From an uncultured Lachnospira sp. (GTDB lineage Bacteria > Bacillota > Clostridia > Lachnospirales > Lachnospiraceae): DNA of 64,000 bases. Made by a program: the position numbers and the translations under genes. This document shows, piece after piece, positions 1 through 8,103 of the stretch. Each line of letters opens with the position of its first letter. Position 1 is the stretch's first letter. Location: NCBI GenBank assembly GCA_944381165.1, contig CALWKC010000001.1, positions 85,803 through 149,802 of the forward strand, given 5' to 3'. The notes below the pieces were generated by a model. The model ran no database searches. It saw only the letters and a list, made by a program, of their open reading frames with translations, and was not told where the DNA came from.

Positions 1-772
1 GCGTAATAATATGGGACATATCGCTTTTCTGAGTCTCATAGAGATATGTAAGCAGAGCTCCCGCAGCGATTACGCCTGTCGGATAATCCTTTACGCCCAA
101 ACCGTCAAGCGAATTGAGCTTAAAGTGTGAAAGCAGCCTGCGGATGCAGCTGTCCTCGTCAAAATACCAGTTTTCTAGAGCAGACATTGAAATTCCCAGC
201 TTATCGTTTACCGCTGTCAAATCAATTCCGCTCATTGCAAAATAATCGTTTACAATAATTTCAGAAGGCACAAATTTATTAATCTCATCAAGCAGTTCGT
301 TTTCGTTTTTCAATTCAGTTACATAGTAATCTCCGGTCGAAAAATCACATATAGACACGCCGATTACATCACCCTGATAATATATGCAAAAGAGATAATT
401 ATTTTTGGTCTCGTCGAGCGCCTGTGAATTAAGGTTGGTTCCCGGTGTCACGACCCTTATTACCTCTCTTTTCACGATACCCTTAGCCTGCTTCGGGTCC
501 TCCATCTGTTCGCATATCGCAACCTTGTGTCCGTTTGCGACAAGCCTGTTTATATAGCCTTCAGCAGCGTGAAACGGAACTCCGCACATAGGCGCTCTCT
601 CATCCTGTCCGCAGTCCTTTCCAGTCAGAGTAAGTTCAAGCTCCTTAGACACAGTTACGGCATCGTCAAAAAACATCTCATAAAAATCGCCGAGGCGATA
701 AAAAAGTATGCAGTCCTTATATTCTTCCTTTGTGCTTAAGTAATGCTGCATCATCGGTGAAAATTCAGCCAT
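1..772 (-). CDS. mutS: DNA mismatch repair protein MutS, N-terminal part (cut by window edge)
   Basis: Only the first ~257 residues lie in the window; the rest continues past position 1. MutS recognises base mismatches and recruits MutL. The mismatch-recognition F-x-E motif is visible as FYE at residues 30-32 (in GDFYEMF), followed by the CGVPFHA stretch of domain I and the start of the connector domain. The ATG at 772-770 lies inside the last codons of miaB: the two genes overlap by 8 bp (ATGGCTGA), which indicates translational coupling. The miaB-mutS pairing is common in Clostridia. Identification is certain; the ATPase domain is outside the window. Confidence 0.96.
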   Translation of the reverse strand, partial: MAEFSPMMQHYLSTKEEYKDCILFYRLGDFYEMFFDDAVTVSKELELTLTGKDCGQDERAPMCGVPFHAAEGYINRLVANGHKVAICEQMEDPKQAKGIVKREVIRVVTPGTNLNSQALDETKNNYLFCIYYQGDVIGVSICDFSTGDYYVTELKNENELLDEINKFVPSEIIVNDYFAMSGIDLTAVNDKLGISMSALENWYFDEDSCIRRLLSHFKLNSLDGLGVKDYPTGVIAAGALLTYLYETQKSDMSHIIT

Positions 773-2195
773 TTTCAGCCTCCCCCATATAGTAAAATCC
801 CTTGCACTCAGTCAGCTTAACATCGACAATCTGCCCGATAAGCGATGCGTCTCCCGGAAAATGCACCAGCATATTGTTTGTAAGGCGTCCCGTGACAAGG
901 CTGCTGTCATGGTCGTCAATGCACTCGACAAGCGCTTTTGCAGTTTTTCCTTCATATCTTGCGCTGATTGCATGTGAAACTTCATTTATAGTCTGAAGCA
1001 GTCTGTTAAATCTATCCTTGACAATATCCTGCGGAACCTGATTTTCCATTTTTGCGGCAGGCGTTCCCGTTCTCTTTGAATAAATAAATGTGTATGCGCT
1101 GTCATATTTAACTTTTCTCACAACGTCAAGCGTATCCTGAAAATCCTCTTCCGTCTCGCCCGGGAAGCCCACAATAATATCAGTAGTTATTGAGACGTCT
1201 GGCAGTCTGTCTCTTATCTTATCTACGAGAGCCAGATAATGCTCCTTAGTATATTTTCTGTTCATGAGCTTTAAAATGCGGCTGCTTCCCGACTGCAGCG
1301 GCAGATGTATGTGATTGCAGATTTTCTTTGAATCTCTCATTACTTCTATCAGTTCATCGGAGAAATCCTTTGGATGAGGTGTCATAAAGCGAATTCTCTC
1401 AAGCCCTTCAACCTTTTCAACCTCAGTCAGAAGCTGTGCAAAGGAAAACGGCTCTTCAAATGTATTTCCGTAGGAGTTTACATTCTGTCCGAGAAGCATA
1501 ACCTCTTTTACCCCGTCAGCGACAAGACGCTCAACCTCACGCACGATTTCACGCGGCTCGCGGCTTTTTTCCCGTCCCCTGACATAAGGCACAATACAGT
1601 AGCTGCAAAAATTATTGCAGCCGTACATAATATTTACGCCTGATTTAAAAGGAAATTTTCGCTGTGCCGGAAGCTCCTCCACAACCTCCTTTGTACTGTC
1701 CCATATATCGACAACCTGACCGCCCTGTTCCCAGTGCGTATATAAAAGCTCAGCAATCTTAAAAATATTAAATGTTCCGAAAATCAAATCGACAAACCTG
1801 TACGATTTTTTGATTTTCTCGACAACCTCAGGCTCCTGCATCATACAGCCGCACAGCGCTATAACCATGTGGGGATTTTTTTCTTTGATTTTGCTCAGCT
1901 GTCCGAGTCTTCCGTACACGCGAAGATTGGCGTTCTCACGCACGGTACAGGTGTTGTACACAACTATATCAGCCTCCTCCGAATCTGTCGGCTGATAACC
2001 TATTTCCTGCAAAATACCCAGCAGCTTCTCCGAATCCCTCGCATTCATCTGACAGCCAAAGGTCTGTGTACAGCAAAGCAACGGTCTCTTCAGCTTCTCC
2101 TGCAGCTCAGATACCTGCTGACGGCATCTCTCTATGAAATATAACTGTCTCTCCAACTGATTTTCAGTAATTTCAATATCCTTAAATTCTGACAT
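765..2195 (-). CDS. miaB: tRNA-2-methylthio-N6-dimethylallyladenosine synthase MiaB
   Basis: A radical SAM methylthiotransferase that converts i6A37 to ms2i6A37 in tRNAs reading UNN codons. At 476 residues it has the family's usual length plus a ~40-residue N-terminal extension often seen in Clostridia. The N-terminal UPF0004 domain has the three cluster cysteines at about C48 (TFGCQMN), C83 (NTC) and C117 (CGC). The radical SAM CxxxCxxC is C193/C197/C200. A TRAM-type domain closes the protein (TGRLTNNMLVHFPG). It overlaps mutS by 8 bp at its 3' end. A hairpin lies between it and the upstream EAL gene. Confidence 0.97.
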   Translation of the reverse strand: MSEFKDIEITENQLERQLYFIERCRQQVSELQEKLKRPLLCCTQTFGCQMNARDSEKLLGILQEIGYQPTDSEEADIVVYNTCTVRENANLRVYGRLGQLSKIKEKNPHMVIALCGCMMQEPEVVEKIKKSYRFVDLIFGTFNIFKIAELLYTHWEQGGQVVDIWDSTKEVVEELPAQRKFPFKSGVNIMYGCNNFCSYCIVPYVRGREKSREPREIVREVERLVADGVKEVMLLGQNVNSYGNTFEEPFSFAQLLTEVEKVEGLERIRFMTPHPKDFSDELIEVMRDSKKICNHIHLPLQSGSSRILKLMNRKYTKEHYLALVDKIRDRLPDVSITTDIIVGFPGETEEDFQDTLDVVRKVKYDSAYTFIYSKRTGTPAAKMENQVPQDIVKDRFNRLLQTINEVSHAISARYEGKTAKALVECIDDHDSSLVTGRLTNNMLVHFPGDASLIGQIVDVKLTECKGFYYMGEAENG

Positions 2196-2239
2196 ACTAA
2201 AACAATTACTCTCCTTTTCACTCTCTTTTCTTCGCTAAA

Positions 2240-2281
2240 ATAGTGTATCCGCATCAGAACTCCCCTTTGCAGATACACTAT
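2240..2281. terminator. Hairpin between the EAL gene and miaB
   Basis: An inverted repeat ATAGTGTATC (2240-2249) / GATACACTAT (2272-2281), extended by GCA/TGC inside one mismatch, encloses a ~14-nt loop. On the minus strand it is followed by TTTTA and lies just after the stop of the EAL gene, so it probably terminates that transcript. It could also work in the other direction because T-rich sequence follows on both sides. Confidence 0.65.
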
Positions 2282-2302
2282 ATTGTTTTCGTGCCGCCTA
2301 CG

Positions 2303-4027
2303 TTATAACGGCGCGTCCGCAAGAAACTTCCCCTCAAATTCCTTCGCCGGAACAGGTTTTCCGTAATAATATCCCTGTATAAAATCCGCTCCCAGCGAAA
2401 GGACACAAGACAGCTCTTCCTCTGTCTCAACGCCCTCAACACACACGCTTATTCCAAGTGTGTGAGCCATATCAATAATATATTTAACCAGTGCGGAATT
2501 ATCCTTGCTCTTATCTATATTCTGAACAAACATTCTGTCAACTTTTATTATTTTAAATGTCATATCACGAATATAGCGAAGATTAGAATATCCCGTTCCG
2601 AAATCATCAATAGCCAGCTTAAAGCCAAGACCTTCAAACGAATGCAGAACATTTCTCACCATTGAATTGCTCTCAAGCTCACCGCTTTCCGTAATCTCAA
2701 ACACAATATTTTTATGGTTTAAACCGTGCTCGTTTATACATTTTAACGCATCCTTCACTACATCGCTTTTTATAATCTGTACAAATGACAAATTAATGTG
2801 AACTATAAAATCAGGAATATACTTGATCCATTTTTTACACCGTGAAGCAGCCTGTCTTATAATCCATTTTCCAAGAGGTATAATCAATGAACTCTCCTCA
2901 AGAAGAGGAACAAACTCAACAGGGGACATAAAACCGTATTTCTTACTGTTCCACCTTATAAGCGCCTCCGCCCCGTTAATCCTTTTTTCTGAAGCGCTGT
3001 AAATAGGCTGGTAATATACTTCAAAGCCCTCGAAATTATGTGTGATGCTGTTTCTCAAATTTTCCTGAACATCCATTATATGTATATAATTTTTATAGTG
3101 TTCATCGGAATAAGGTACAAAAGTATTGCGCCCTCTTTTTTTTGCCTCATGAAGCGCAAACTTTACGCTCTGCATCACATTTTCAAATGTATCGCTCTCT
3201 GTTGAAAACAGACTTGCCCCTCCCGAAATAGTATAAAATATATTATAATTTTTCTTTTTAATTAACTTATCTATTTTTTGTCTTATTTTTTTGTATAAAA
3301 TCTTTGCACATCCGATAAGCTCTGCTTCATCATCGCTTTCGTCTGAAATATTTTTGCCTTTATCAGCAATATATAGCACGGCAAATTCATCGCCCTTAAG
3401 CCTGAATACATTTTTTGTTCCGCCGACACACTCAACAATACATTTTGCAACATCGGCAAGAACACCGTCACCTGTCTTAGCGCCGTGTTTTTCATTTATA
3501 GCCTTAAAATTATCGACACCTACAAGCAGAATATATCCACGGGTATCACCCTCATCTGACTGAAGAGAATTATATCTGCCTTCAAGCATCATTTCACTGA
3601 AAAGACTTGTGATATTGTCATAGCGCTTCGCATTGCCTATCTCGGTTACAGAGCCTATAAGAAAGAGAGTGTCGCTTTCTCTGTCATATACGGTCTCCCC
3701 CTTGCAGTTAATCCAGACCGGATTATGCTGCCTGTTGTACCACCGGTACTCCAAGTCATGCTTTCCCTTTTTGTCTCTTATAATTCTTTGTATATCTGCC
3801 GACAATATAGCTATATCGTCAGGATATATTACTTTTTCAAGCTTTTTAAGCGCGTTGTCAAACGAAGAGCTCTCCAGTTCAAACGCTTCCACTGCCTTCT
3901 GACTTATTGAATAGTGGTCGTTCGTCAAATCATAGACAAATATGCAACCTGATGTGCATTCATCCAATATAGAGATGAGCTGCTCATAATTTAAAACCTG
4001 TGAAACCTTTTCATTTTTCCACTCCAT
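2303..4027 (-). CDS. PAS / degenerate GGDEF / EAL domain protein, probable c-di-GMP phosphodiesterase
   Basis: 574 residues from the chosen ATG at 4027, which has GAGGGG 8 nt upstream; the longer open frame to 4102 has no ribosome site. Order: a PAS-like sensor segment (~15-120), a GGDEF domain (~150-315) and an EAL domain (~325-570). The GGDEF signature reads KGDEF (RLKGDEFAVLY), so the cyclase site is probably inactive or serves as a GTP-binding sensor. The EAL domain keeps the catalytic set: EAL in GAEALIRW, the N in HINLS, E in FEITES, DDFGTGYS, the K/D pair in IIKVDR, and E in CVEGVE. It therefore should hydrolyse c-di-GMP. No transmembrane segment is visible, so it is cytoplasmic. Confidence 0.9.
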   Translation of the reverse strand: MEWKNEKVSQVLNYEQLISILDECTSGCIFVYDLTNDHYSISQKAVEAFELESSSFDNALKKLEKVIYPDDIAILSADIQRIIRDKKGKHDLEYRWYNRQHNPVWINCKGETVYDRESDTLFLIGSVTEIGNAKRYDNITSLFSEMMLEGRYNSLQSDEGDTRGYILLVGVDNFKAINEKHGAKTGDGVLADVAKCIVECVGGTKNVFRLKGDEFAVLYIADKGKNISDESDDEAELIGCAKILYKKIRQKIDKLIKKKNYNIFYTISGGASLFSTESDTFENVMQSVKFALHEAKKRGRNTFVPYSDEHYKNYIHIMDVQENLRNSITHNFEGFEVYYQPIYSASEKRINGAEALIRWNSKKYGFMSPVEFVPLLEESSLIIPLGKWIIRQAASRCKKWIKYIPDFIVHINLSFVQIIKSDVVKDALKCINEHGLNHKNIVFEITESGELESNSMVRNVLHSFEGLGFKLAIDDFGTGYSNLRYIRDMTFKIIKVDRMFVQNIDKSKDNSALVKYIIDMAHTLGISVCVEGVETEEELSCVLSLGADFIQGYYYGKPVPAKEFEGKFLADAPL

Positions 4028-4106
4028 CTTTCGCCCCTCAATTAAATAAAAAACAGATTGATACGTTTTGCTGCATTGCCGAGCACCGGCTGCGTCAGGC
4101 ATATGT

Positions 4107-5354
4107 CTATTTTCTTACCTGTCCGTCTCCCAGTATTACATATTTTCCGGTAGTAAGAGCCTCAAGTCCCATAGGTCCGCGGGCATGAATCTTTTGTGTG
4201 CTTATGCCAATCTCTGCTCCGAAACCGAATTCAAACCCGTCCGTAAAGCGTGTAGAGGCATTGACATAAACGGCTGCTGCGTCTATTTCATCAAGAAACT
4301 TTTTTGACGACTTATAGTCGTTTGTTATGATAGCCTCCGAGTGCCCTGTGTTATATTTGTTGATATGCTCAATCGCCTCTTCCAGAGATGACACGGTTTT
4401 TAATGAGATAATATAATCGAGATATTCCTTTCCCCAGTCCTCTTCTTTTGCAGGCACTATTCGGCTGTCAGCAGCACATGCTGTCTCATCTCCGCGCACT
4501 TCAACATTCTTTTCCTTCAATCTGTCAACAACCAAAGGTATAAATGTATCCGCAATATTTTTGTGTACCACAAGCGATTCACACGCATTGCACACTCCGA
4601 TTCTCTGTGTTTTTGCGTTGTATATTATATCGCACGCCATGTTAAAATCGGCATCCTCATGTACATAAATATGGCAGTTTCCCGTTCCTGTCTCAATTAC
4701 GGGAACAGTGCTGTTATTTACAACATTTTTGATAAGCCCGGCTCCGCCTCTTGGAATAATCACGTCAACATAATCATTCATTTTCATGAGTTCATTTACA
4801 TATTTTCTGTCTGTGTCCGATATGAGAAGGACCGCATCCTCACACAAACCTGATTTTGCGAGACTCTCTCTTATTATCCCGACCAGCTTAAGATTAGAGT
4901 TTATGGAATCACTTCCGCCTCTCAGAATAACCGCGTTGCCCGACTTAAAAGTAAGACCGAAGGCGTCAACTGTAACATTTGGACGAGATTCGTAAATAAT
5001 CCCCACAACACCCAAAGGAACACGCTTATATCCAATCATAAGCCCGTTTGGACGGGTTTTCACAGAGGTTATTTCTCCGATAGGGTCGTCAAGCGACGCA
5101 AGCTGTCTTAAGCCCTCAGCCATCCCCTCTATTCTTGCGTCAGTCAGCGTAAGCCGGTCAATAAGCGCCGGCTTCATTCCGTTTTTATGCGCAGCCTCAA
5201 GGTCAATACTGTTTGCCTCTTTAATCTCATCAGCATGCGCTTCTAATTCCCGCGCAACACTTATAAGCGCGTCATTTTTTGACGTAGCGCCCAGTTTTGC
5301 GATAATACGGGAAGCCTTTTTAGCCCGCTGCCCCATAATCTCCAATGCTTCCAT
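4107..5354 (-). CDS. proA: Gamma-glutamyl phosphate reductase (proline biosynthesis)
   Basis: Reduces gamma-glutamyl phosphate to glutamate semialdehyde with NADPH, the second step of proline synthesis. At 415 residues it is full length. Family hallmarks are the [11 protein letters not shown] segment, the nucleotide-binding [14 protein letters not shown] regions, and the catalytic cysteine in [13 protein letters not shown] (about C255). The ATG at 5354 is preceded by GGAGG with 8-nt spacing. It is the last gene of the proB operon, separated from the cyclo-ligase gene by a ~120-bp structured leader (see repeat at 5371-5464), so its translation may be controlled separately. Confidence 0.97.
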   Translation of the reverse strand: MEALEIMGQRAKKASRIIAKLGATSKNDALISVARELEAHADEIKEANSIDLEAAHKNGMKPALIDRLTLTDARIEGMAEGLRQLASLDDPIGEITSVKTRPNGLMIGYKRVPLGVVGIIYESRPNVTVDAFGLTFKSGNAVILRGGSDSINSNLKLVGIIRESLAKSGLCEDAVLLISDTDRKYVNELMKMNDYVDVIIPRGGAGLIKNVVNNSTVPVIETGTGNCHIYVHEDADFNMACDIIYNAKTQRIGVCNACESLVVHKNIADTFIPLVVDRLKEKNVEVRGDETACAADSRIVPAKEEDWGKEYLDYIISLKTVSSLEEAIEHINKYNTGHSEAIITNDYKSSKKFLDEIDAAAVYVNASTRFTDGFEFGFGAEIGISTQKIHARGPMGLEALTTGKYVILGDGQVRK

Positions 5355-5370
5355 ATATAATCCTCCGTTT

Positions 5371-5464
5371 CCGGAGCGTTTACGTAAGAAAAATCTCGAA
5401 GAAAATCTCGCTAAGGCGATTTTTCTTCTGCGATAATGTCAGTTTGTGACGCTCCGGCACAAAC
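5371..5464 (-). repeat. Structured leader upstream of proA carrying a 22-bp element shared with ruvB
   Basis: The 22 bases at 5443-5464 are identical to 47389-47410. They form a short hairpin with arms TTTGTG and CACAAA around a 9-base loop, which on the minus strand reads CCGGAGCGT. The complement of this loop, ACGCTCCGG, lies at 5379-5371 directly upstream of the proA ribosome site, so loop-to-leader pairing is possible. A second inverted pair, AAGAAAAATC / GATTTTTCTT, sits between them. The function is unknown; a cis-acting RNA or a remnant of a dispersed repeat are both possible. Confidence 0.6.
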
Positions 5465-5477
5465 CGACAATTTATTT

Positions 5478-6032
5478 TCAATATATCCCCGACTGCGTTA
5501 TAATTACATCAGGGCAAATATCAAAAGGCTCCGACTCAAGATTTTCAACAATCTGAAAATCAAATCCAACTGCGGCTTTATAAACTTCCGTGTTGCTCTC
5601 AAGAAATCTGTCATAAAAACCGCCTCCGTAACCTGCTCTGTGATGTTCGGCGTCAAATGCAAGCCCCGGCATAACCATAAATGTATATTCCCCGGACGGA
5701 AGCCAGCATAAGCTGCTGTCCGAAACCGGCTCCATTATTCCATATGCCCCTGGTACAAGCTCTCCAAGCGATAAGATGCGCAGAAATTTCATCTGACCTC
5801 CGGTAATTTTAGGCACATATACATTCTTGCCAAGCGAAAGACAGTCACTAATAAACTCATATGTATCCGCTTCCTGATTATAGCTTACATATGTCAGAAT
5901 GTCATCAGCACGGACAAATTCCGGCAGAGCTTTAAGGCGCTTAAAAATTTCACGGCTGTATTTCTTAACCGTCTGAGTATCAAGCTTTCGCTTTTCACCG
6001 CGCACAAAATCCCTTGCTTCCTGCTTTGTCAT
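5478..6032 (-). CDS. 5-formyltetrahydrofolate cyclo-ligase
   Basis: Converts 5-formyl-THF to 5,10-methenyl-THF with ATP, salvaging folate (MTHFS/YgfA family). The ATG at 6032 (MTKQEARDFVRGEKRKL) is chosen because GGAGG lies 6 nt upstream; ten further residues are open but overlap the upstream gene without a ribosome site. That gives 184 residues, typical of the family. Motifs are the N-terminal R/K-rich helix, VYVPKI, and the C-terminal glycine-rich substrate loop AGYGGGFYDRFL. It sits inside the proline operon, an association seen in some Firmicutes without an obvious metabolic reason. Confidence 0.93.
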   Translation of the reverse strand: MTKQEARDFVRGEKRKLDTQTVKKYSREIFKRLKALPEFVRADDILTYVSYNQEADTYEFISDCLSLGKNVYVPKITGGQMKFLRILSLGELVPGAYGIMEPVSDSSLCWLPSGEYTFMVMPGLAFDAEHHRAGYGGGFYDRFLESNTEVYKAAVGFDFQIVENLESEPFDICPDVIITQSGIY

Positions 6033-6048
6033 AATAACCTCCGTGTGG

Positions 6049-7155
6049 CTAACCCTCAACAAATATCAGCAAATCATCAAAATGTTTTATGCAGCCCTTA
6101 TATTTTCCTTTTGTTTTATAAACGGAATGATGAAGATTAGGAAAACGATATACCTTTACATGGTCGCTTTTCTTGCCGAAAAAAACATTTTTCCGGGTGT
6201 GAATACTTGTAACGACTATATTATCAAAAACATATTCCACACGAATATCAGACCCCAGCTTAATCTCTGTCTTCTGAGTATTAAGATTGATAATGCGCGT
6301 TCCCCTGTCACTTTTAAGAAAATTATACGGCACATCATCTATAACGTAAATATTGTCATAGTCCTGTGCTGCAGAGGTCATATTATTCATTCTAACGCGC
6401 TTTACTTTATTCTCGTAATCATACATTATAATTTCTTCCGTGCCGGCTGAAGCATCACGCTTTACATATAAAAGCATATTGCCGCGTTTGCGCATATGAA
6501 GAAGCTCAACCGTATCGCTCCCAATGTCAAGAACATCAGTATAGGTAATTCCGAGTCCAAGCACCATGTCGGACACAAATTGATTGACATTTATAACGCC
6601 TATTGTTTTGCTGCCCACCTTAATACCGCAGTGGTTGCCGCTTAACGGAACAATTCTGTCAATACCGTTAATTCCAAGCTCCTCATTGTCAAGCTTTAAT
6701 ATTTTATTATTTTTTACATCTCTTAAAACAAGTTCAAATTTATCCTCTTCGGTTTCAAAAAGGCAGTAGTCCTGCGACATGATAAAAGTTTTCAGAGCAC
6801 CGTTTTTTTTCAGGCTTTCGGTGCTGACAATCTGTGTGTGAATCACAGAACTTTCCTGCAATGAAATCTGATACCAATAGTAGGTTATCTCTGTTTCGCG
6901 TTCATTAATCATTCTCGCCGAAGTAAATACGAAATAATCTCTCTCTTCTTCCCCGTAATAAATTTTTGTGACATTAAATTTCGGTATTTCAGGCATAATT
7001 TCAAACCGCTCGTTTGTCAGCGGATTAAACAGGAAAATCCTTTTTCCGTTGAACTCCTCAAAGCGCCGGTTATCGTCAATGACTTGAAGAAGTATTTCCC
7101 TGTTTACGGGAATATACATACCCTCCTCAAAATTCTTGACCAGCTTAATGTCCAT
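6049..7155 (-). CDS. Uncharacterised 368-residue protein in the proline operon
   Basis: I do not recognise a family. There is no signal peptide and no membrane segment, so the protein should be cytoplasmic. The sequence is mostly short beta strands with repeated patterns of the type I-(x)-hydrophobic-(x)-hydrophobic plus turn residues, and lines such as RIVPLSGNHCGIKVGSKTI and NIYVIDDVPYNFL, which suggests a beta-propeller-like fold. This is inference from pattern only. The start at 7155 has GGAGG 4 nt upstream. It lies between proB (36 bp upstream) and the cyclo-ligase gene, so it is co-transcribed with proline synthesis. Confidence 0.7.
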   Translation of the reverse strand: MDIKLVKNFEEGMYIPVNREILLQVIDDNRRFEEFNGKRIFLFNPLTNERFEIMPEIPKFNVTKIYYGEEERDYFVFTSARMINERETEITYYWYQISLQESSVIHTQIVSTESLKKNGALKTFIMSQDYCLFETEEDKFELVLRDVKNNKILKLDNEELGINGIDRIVPLSGNHCGIKVGSKTIGVINVNQFVSDMVLGLGITYTDVLDIGSDTVELLHMRKRGNMLLYVKRDASAGTEEIIMYDYENKVKRVRMNNMTSAAQDYDNIYVIDDVPYNFLKSDRGTRIINLNTQKTEIKLGSDIRVEYVFDNIVVTSIHTRKNVFFGKKSDHVKVYRFPNLHHSVYKTKGKYKGCIKHFDDLLIFVEG

Positions 7156-7190
7156 AAAACCTCCGTCTGCACATCCATGTTTAAATGAGT

Positions 7191-8039
7191 TTATATAAGT
7201 TCCAATATATCAAAATTGCTGTCCTTATGCTGTAAAAATAATGTTCCCACTTCTTCCCCGTTTATAATACGATGAATATTATTCACGTCATTTCCGTTGG
7301 TGATAACCATATCCGCTCCTGAATAATTAGCTATCTGCGCCGCGACAAGCTTTGTTGACATCCCGCCCGTGCCGACGCTGCTTCCTGAAGAAGCCTTACC
7401 CATGTGAATAAGATTATCGTCTATCTTTTCAACAAGATTTATAAACTTTGCGTCGGGATTTTCGTTAGGGTCATCCGTATAAAGCCCGTCTATATCAGAT
7501 AAGAGTATAAGCAAATCCGCTCCGGTAATAGCCACTACAAGAGCCGAAAGTTTGTCATTATCACCGAAGGTCTGAACATACTCAATCTCATAAGTTGAAA
7601 TGACATCATTCTCGTTTACAATGGGAACCGCGCCTATATGCAGAAGCTCCTTAAAAGTGTTCTCGGCGTTTGTCCTGGCAACATGGTTTAACATTGTGTA
7701 TTTTGTAAGCAGAACCTGTGCCGCAATAGTATTATATTCAGCAAATATTTTCTGGTAAACCATCATGAGCTTAGCCTGTCCTATTGCCGCACATGCCTGT
7801 TTGACAGGAAGCTCGTCCGGTCTTTCATGAAGTCCTATGGAATTTCTTCCCACCGCTATAGCTCCTGAGGAAACAAGAATAACATCCTTTCCGGAATTTT
7901 TTATATCAACCAGCGTCCTTACAAGCCGCTCCACCTTGAGAAGATTGAGCTTTCCGGTCTCGCTGTGCATAAGCGATGAAGAGCCGATTTTAACTACAAT
8001 TCTTTTTTTGTCCTTCAGAAATTTTCTTTCGTTACACAT
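7191..8039 (-). CDS. proB: Glutamate 5-kinase, short form without PUA domain
   Basis: Phosphorylates glutamate to gamma-glutamyl phosphate, the first and normally feedback-controlled step of proline synthesis. The amino acid kinase domain is complete: KIGSSSL near the N-terminus, VSSGAIAVG, NENDVIST, FGDNDKLSA, LLSDIDGLYT and the GTGGMSTK motif. At 282 residues it lacks the C-terminal PUA domain (~90 residues) found in the ~370-residue enzymes; short forms are known in Clostridia and other groups. The ATG at 8039 has AGGAG 5 nt upstream. First gene of the operon proB / unknown / cyclo-ligase / proA. Confidence 0.95.
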   Translation of the reverse strand: MCNERKFLKDKKRIVVKIGSSSLMHSETGKLNLLKVERLVRTLVDIKNSGKDVILVSSGAIAVGRNSIGLHERPDELPVKQACAAIGQAKLMMVYQKIFAEYNTIAAQVLLTKYTMLNHVARTNAENTFKELLHIGAVPIVNENDVISTYEIEYVQTFGDNDKLSALVVAITGADLLILLSDIDGLYTDDPNENPDAKFINLVEKIDDNLIHMGKASSGSSVGTGGMSTKLVAAQIANYSGADMVITNGNDVNNIHRIINGEEVGTLFLQHKDSNFDILELI

Positions 8040-8074
8040 GTCTGCTCCTGCATTTCTAAATAAATATTTAATTT

Positions 8075-8103
8075 ATTCTACACTATTTACCGTAAAAATT
8101 CAA
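8075..8103 (-). promoter_or_regulatory. Sigma-A-type promoter of the proB operon
   Basis: On the minus strand, TTGAAT (8103-8098), 17 bp, TAGAAT (8080-8075). It overlaps the 3' end of the upstream flavoprotein gene and lies 36 bp before the proB start, so the proline genes can be transcribed on their own. Confidence 0.6.

Noticed and set aside
1374-1643. Many plus-strand ORFs opposite minus-strand genes (also 8975-9595, 19121-19597, 28213-28692, 31100-31669)
   Set aside because: All lie within confidently identified genes on the other strand, with no ribosome sites or recognisable domains; they are by-products of codon use.
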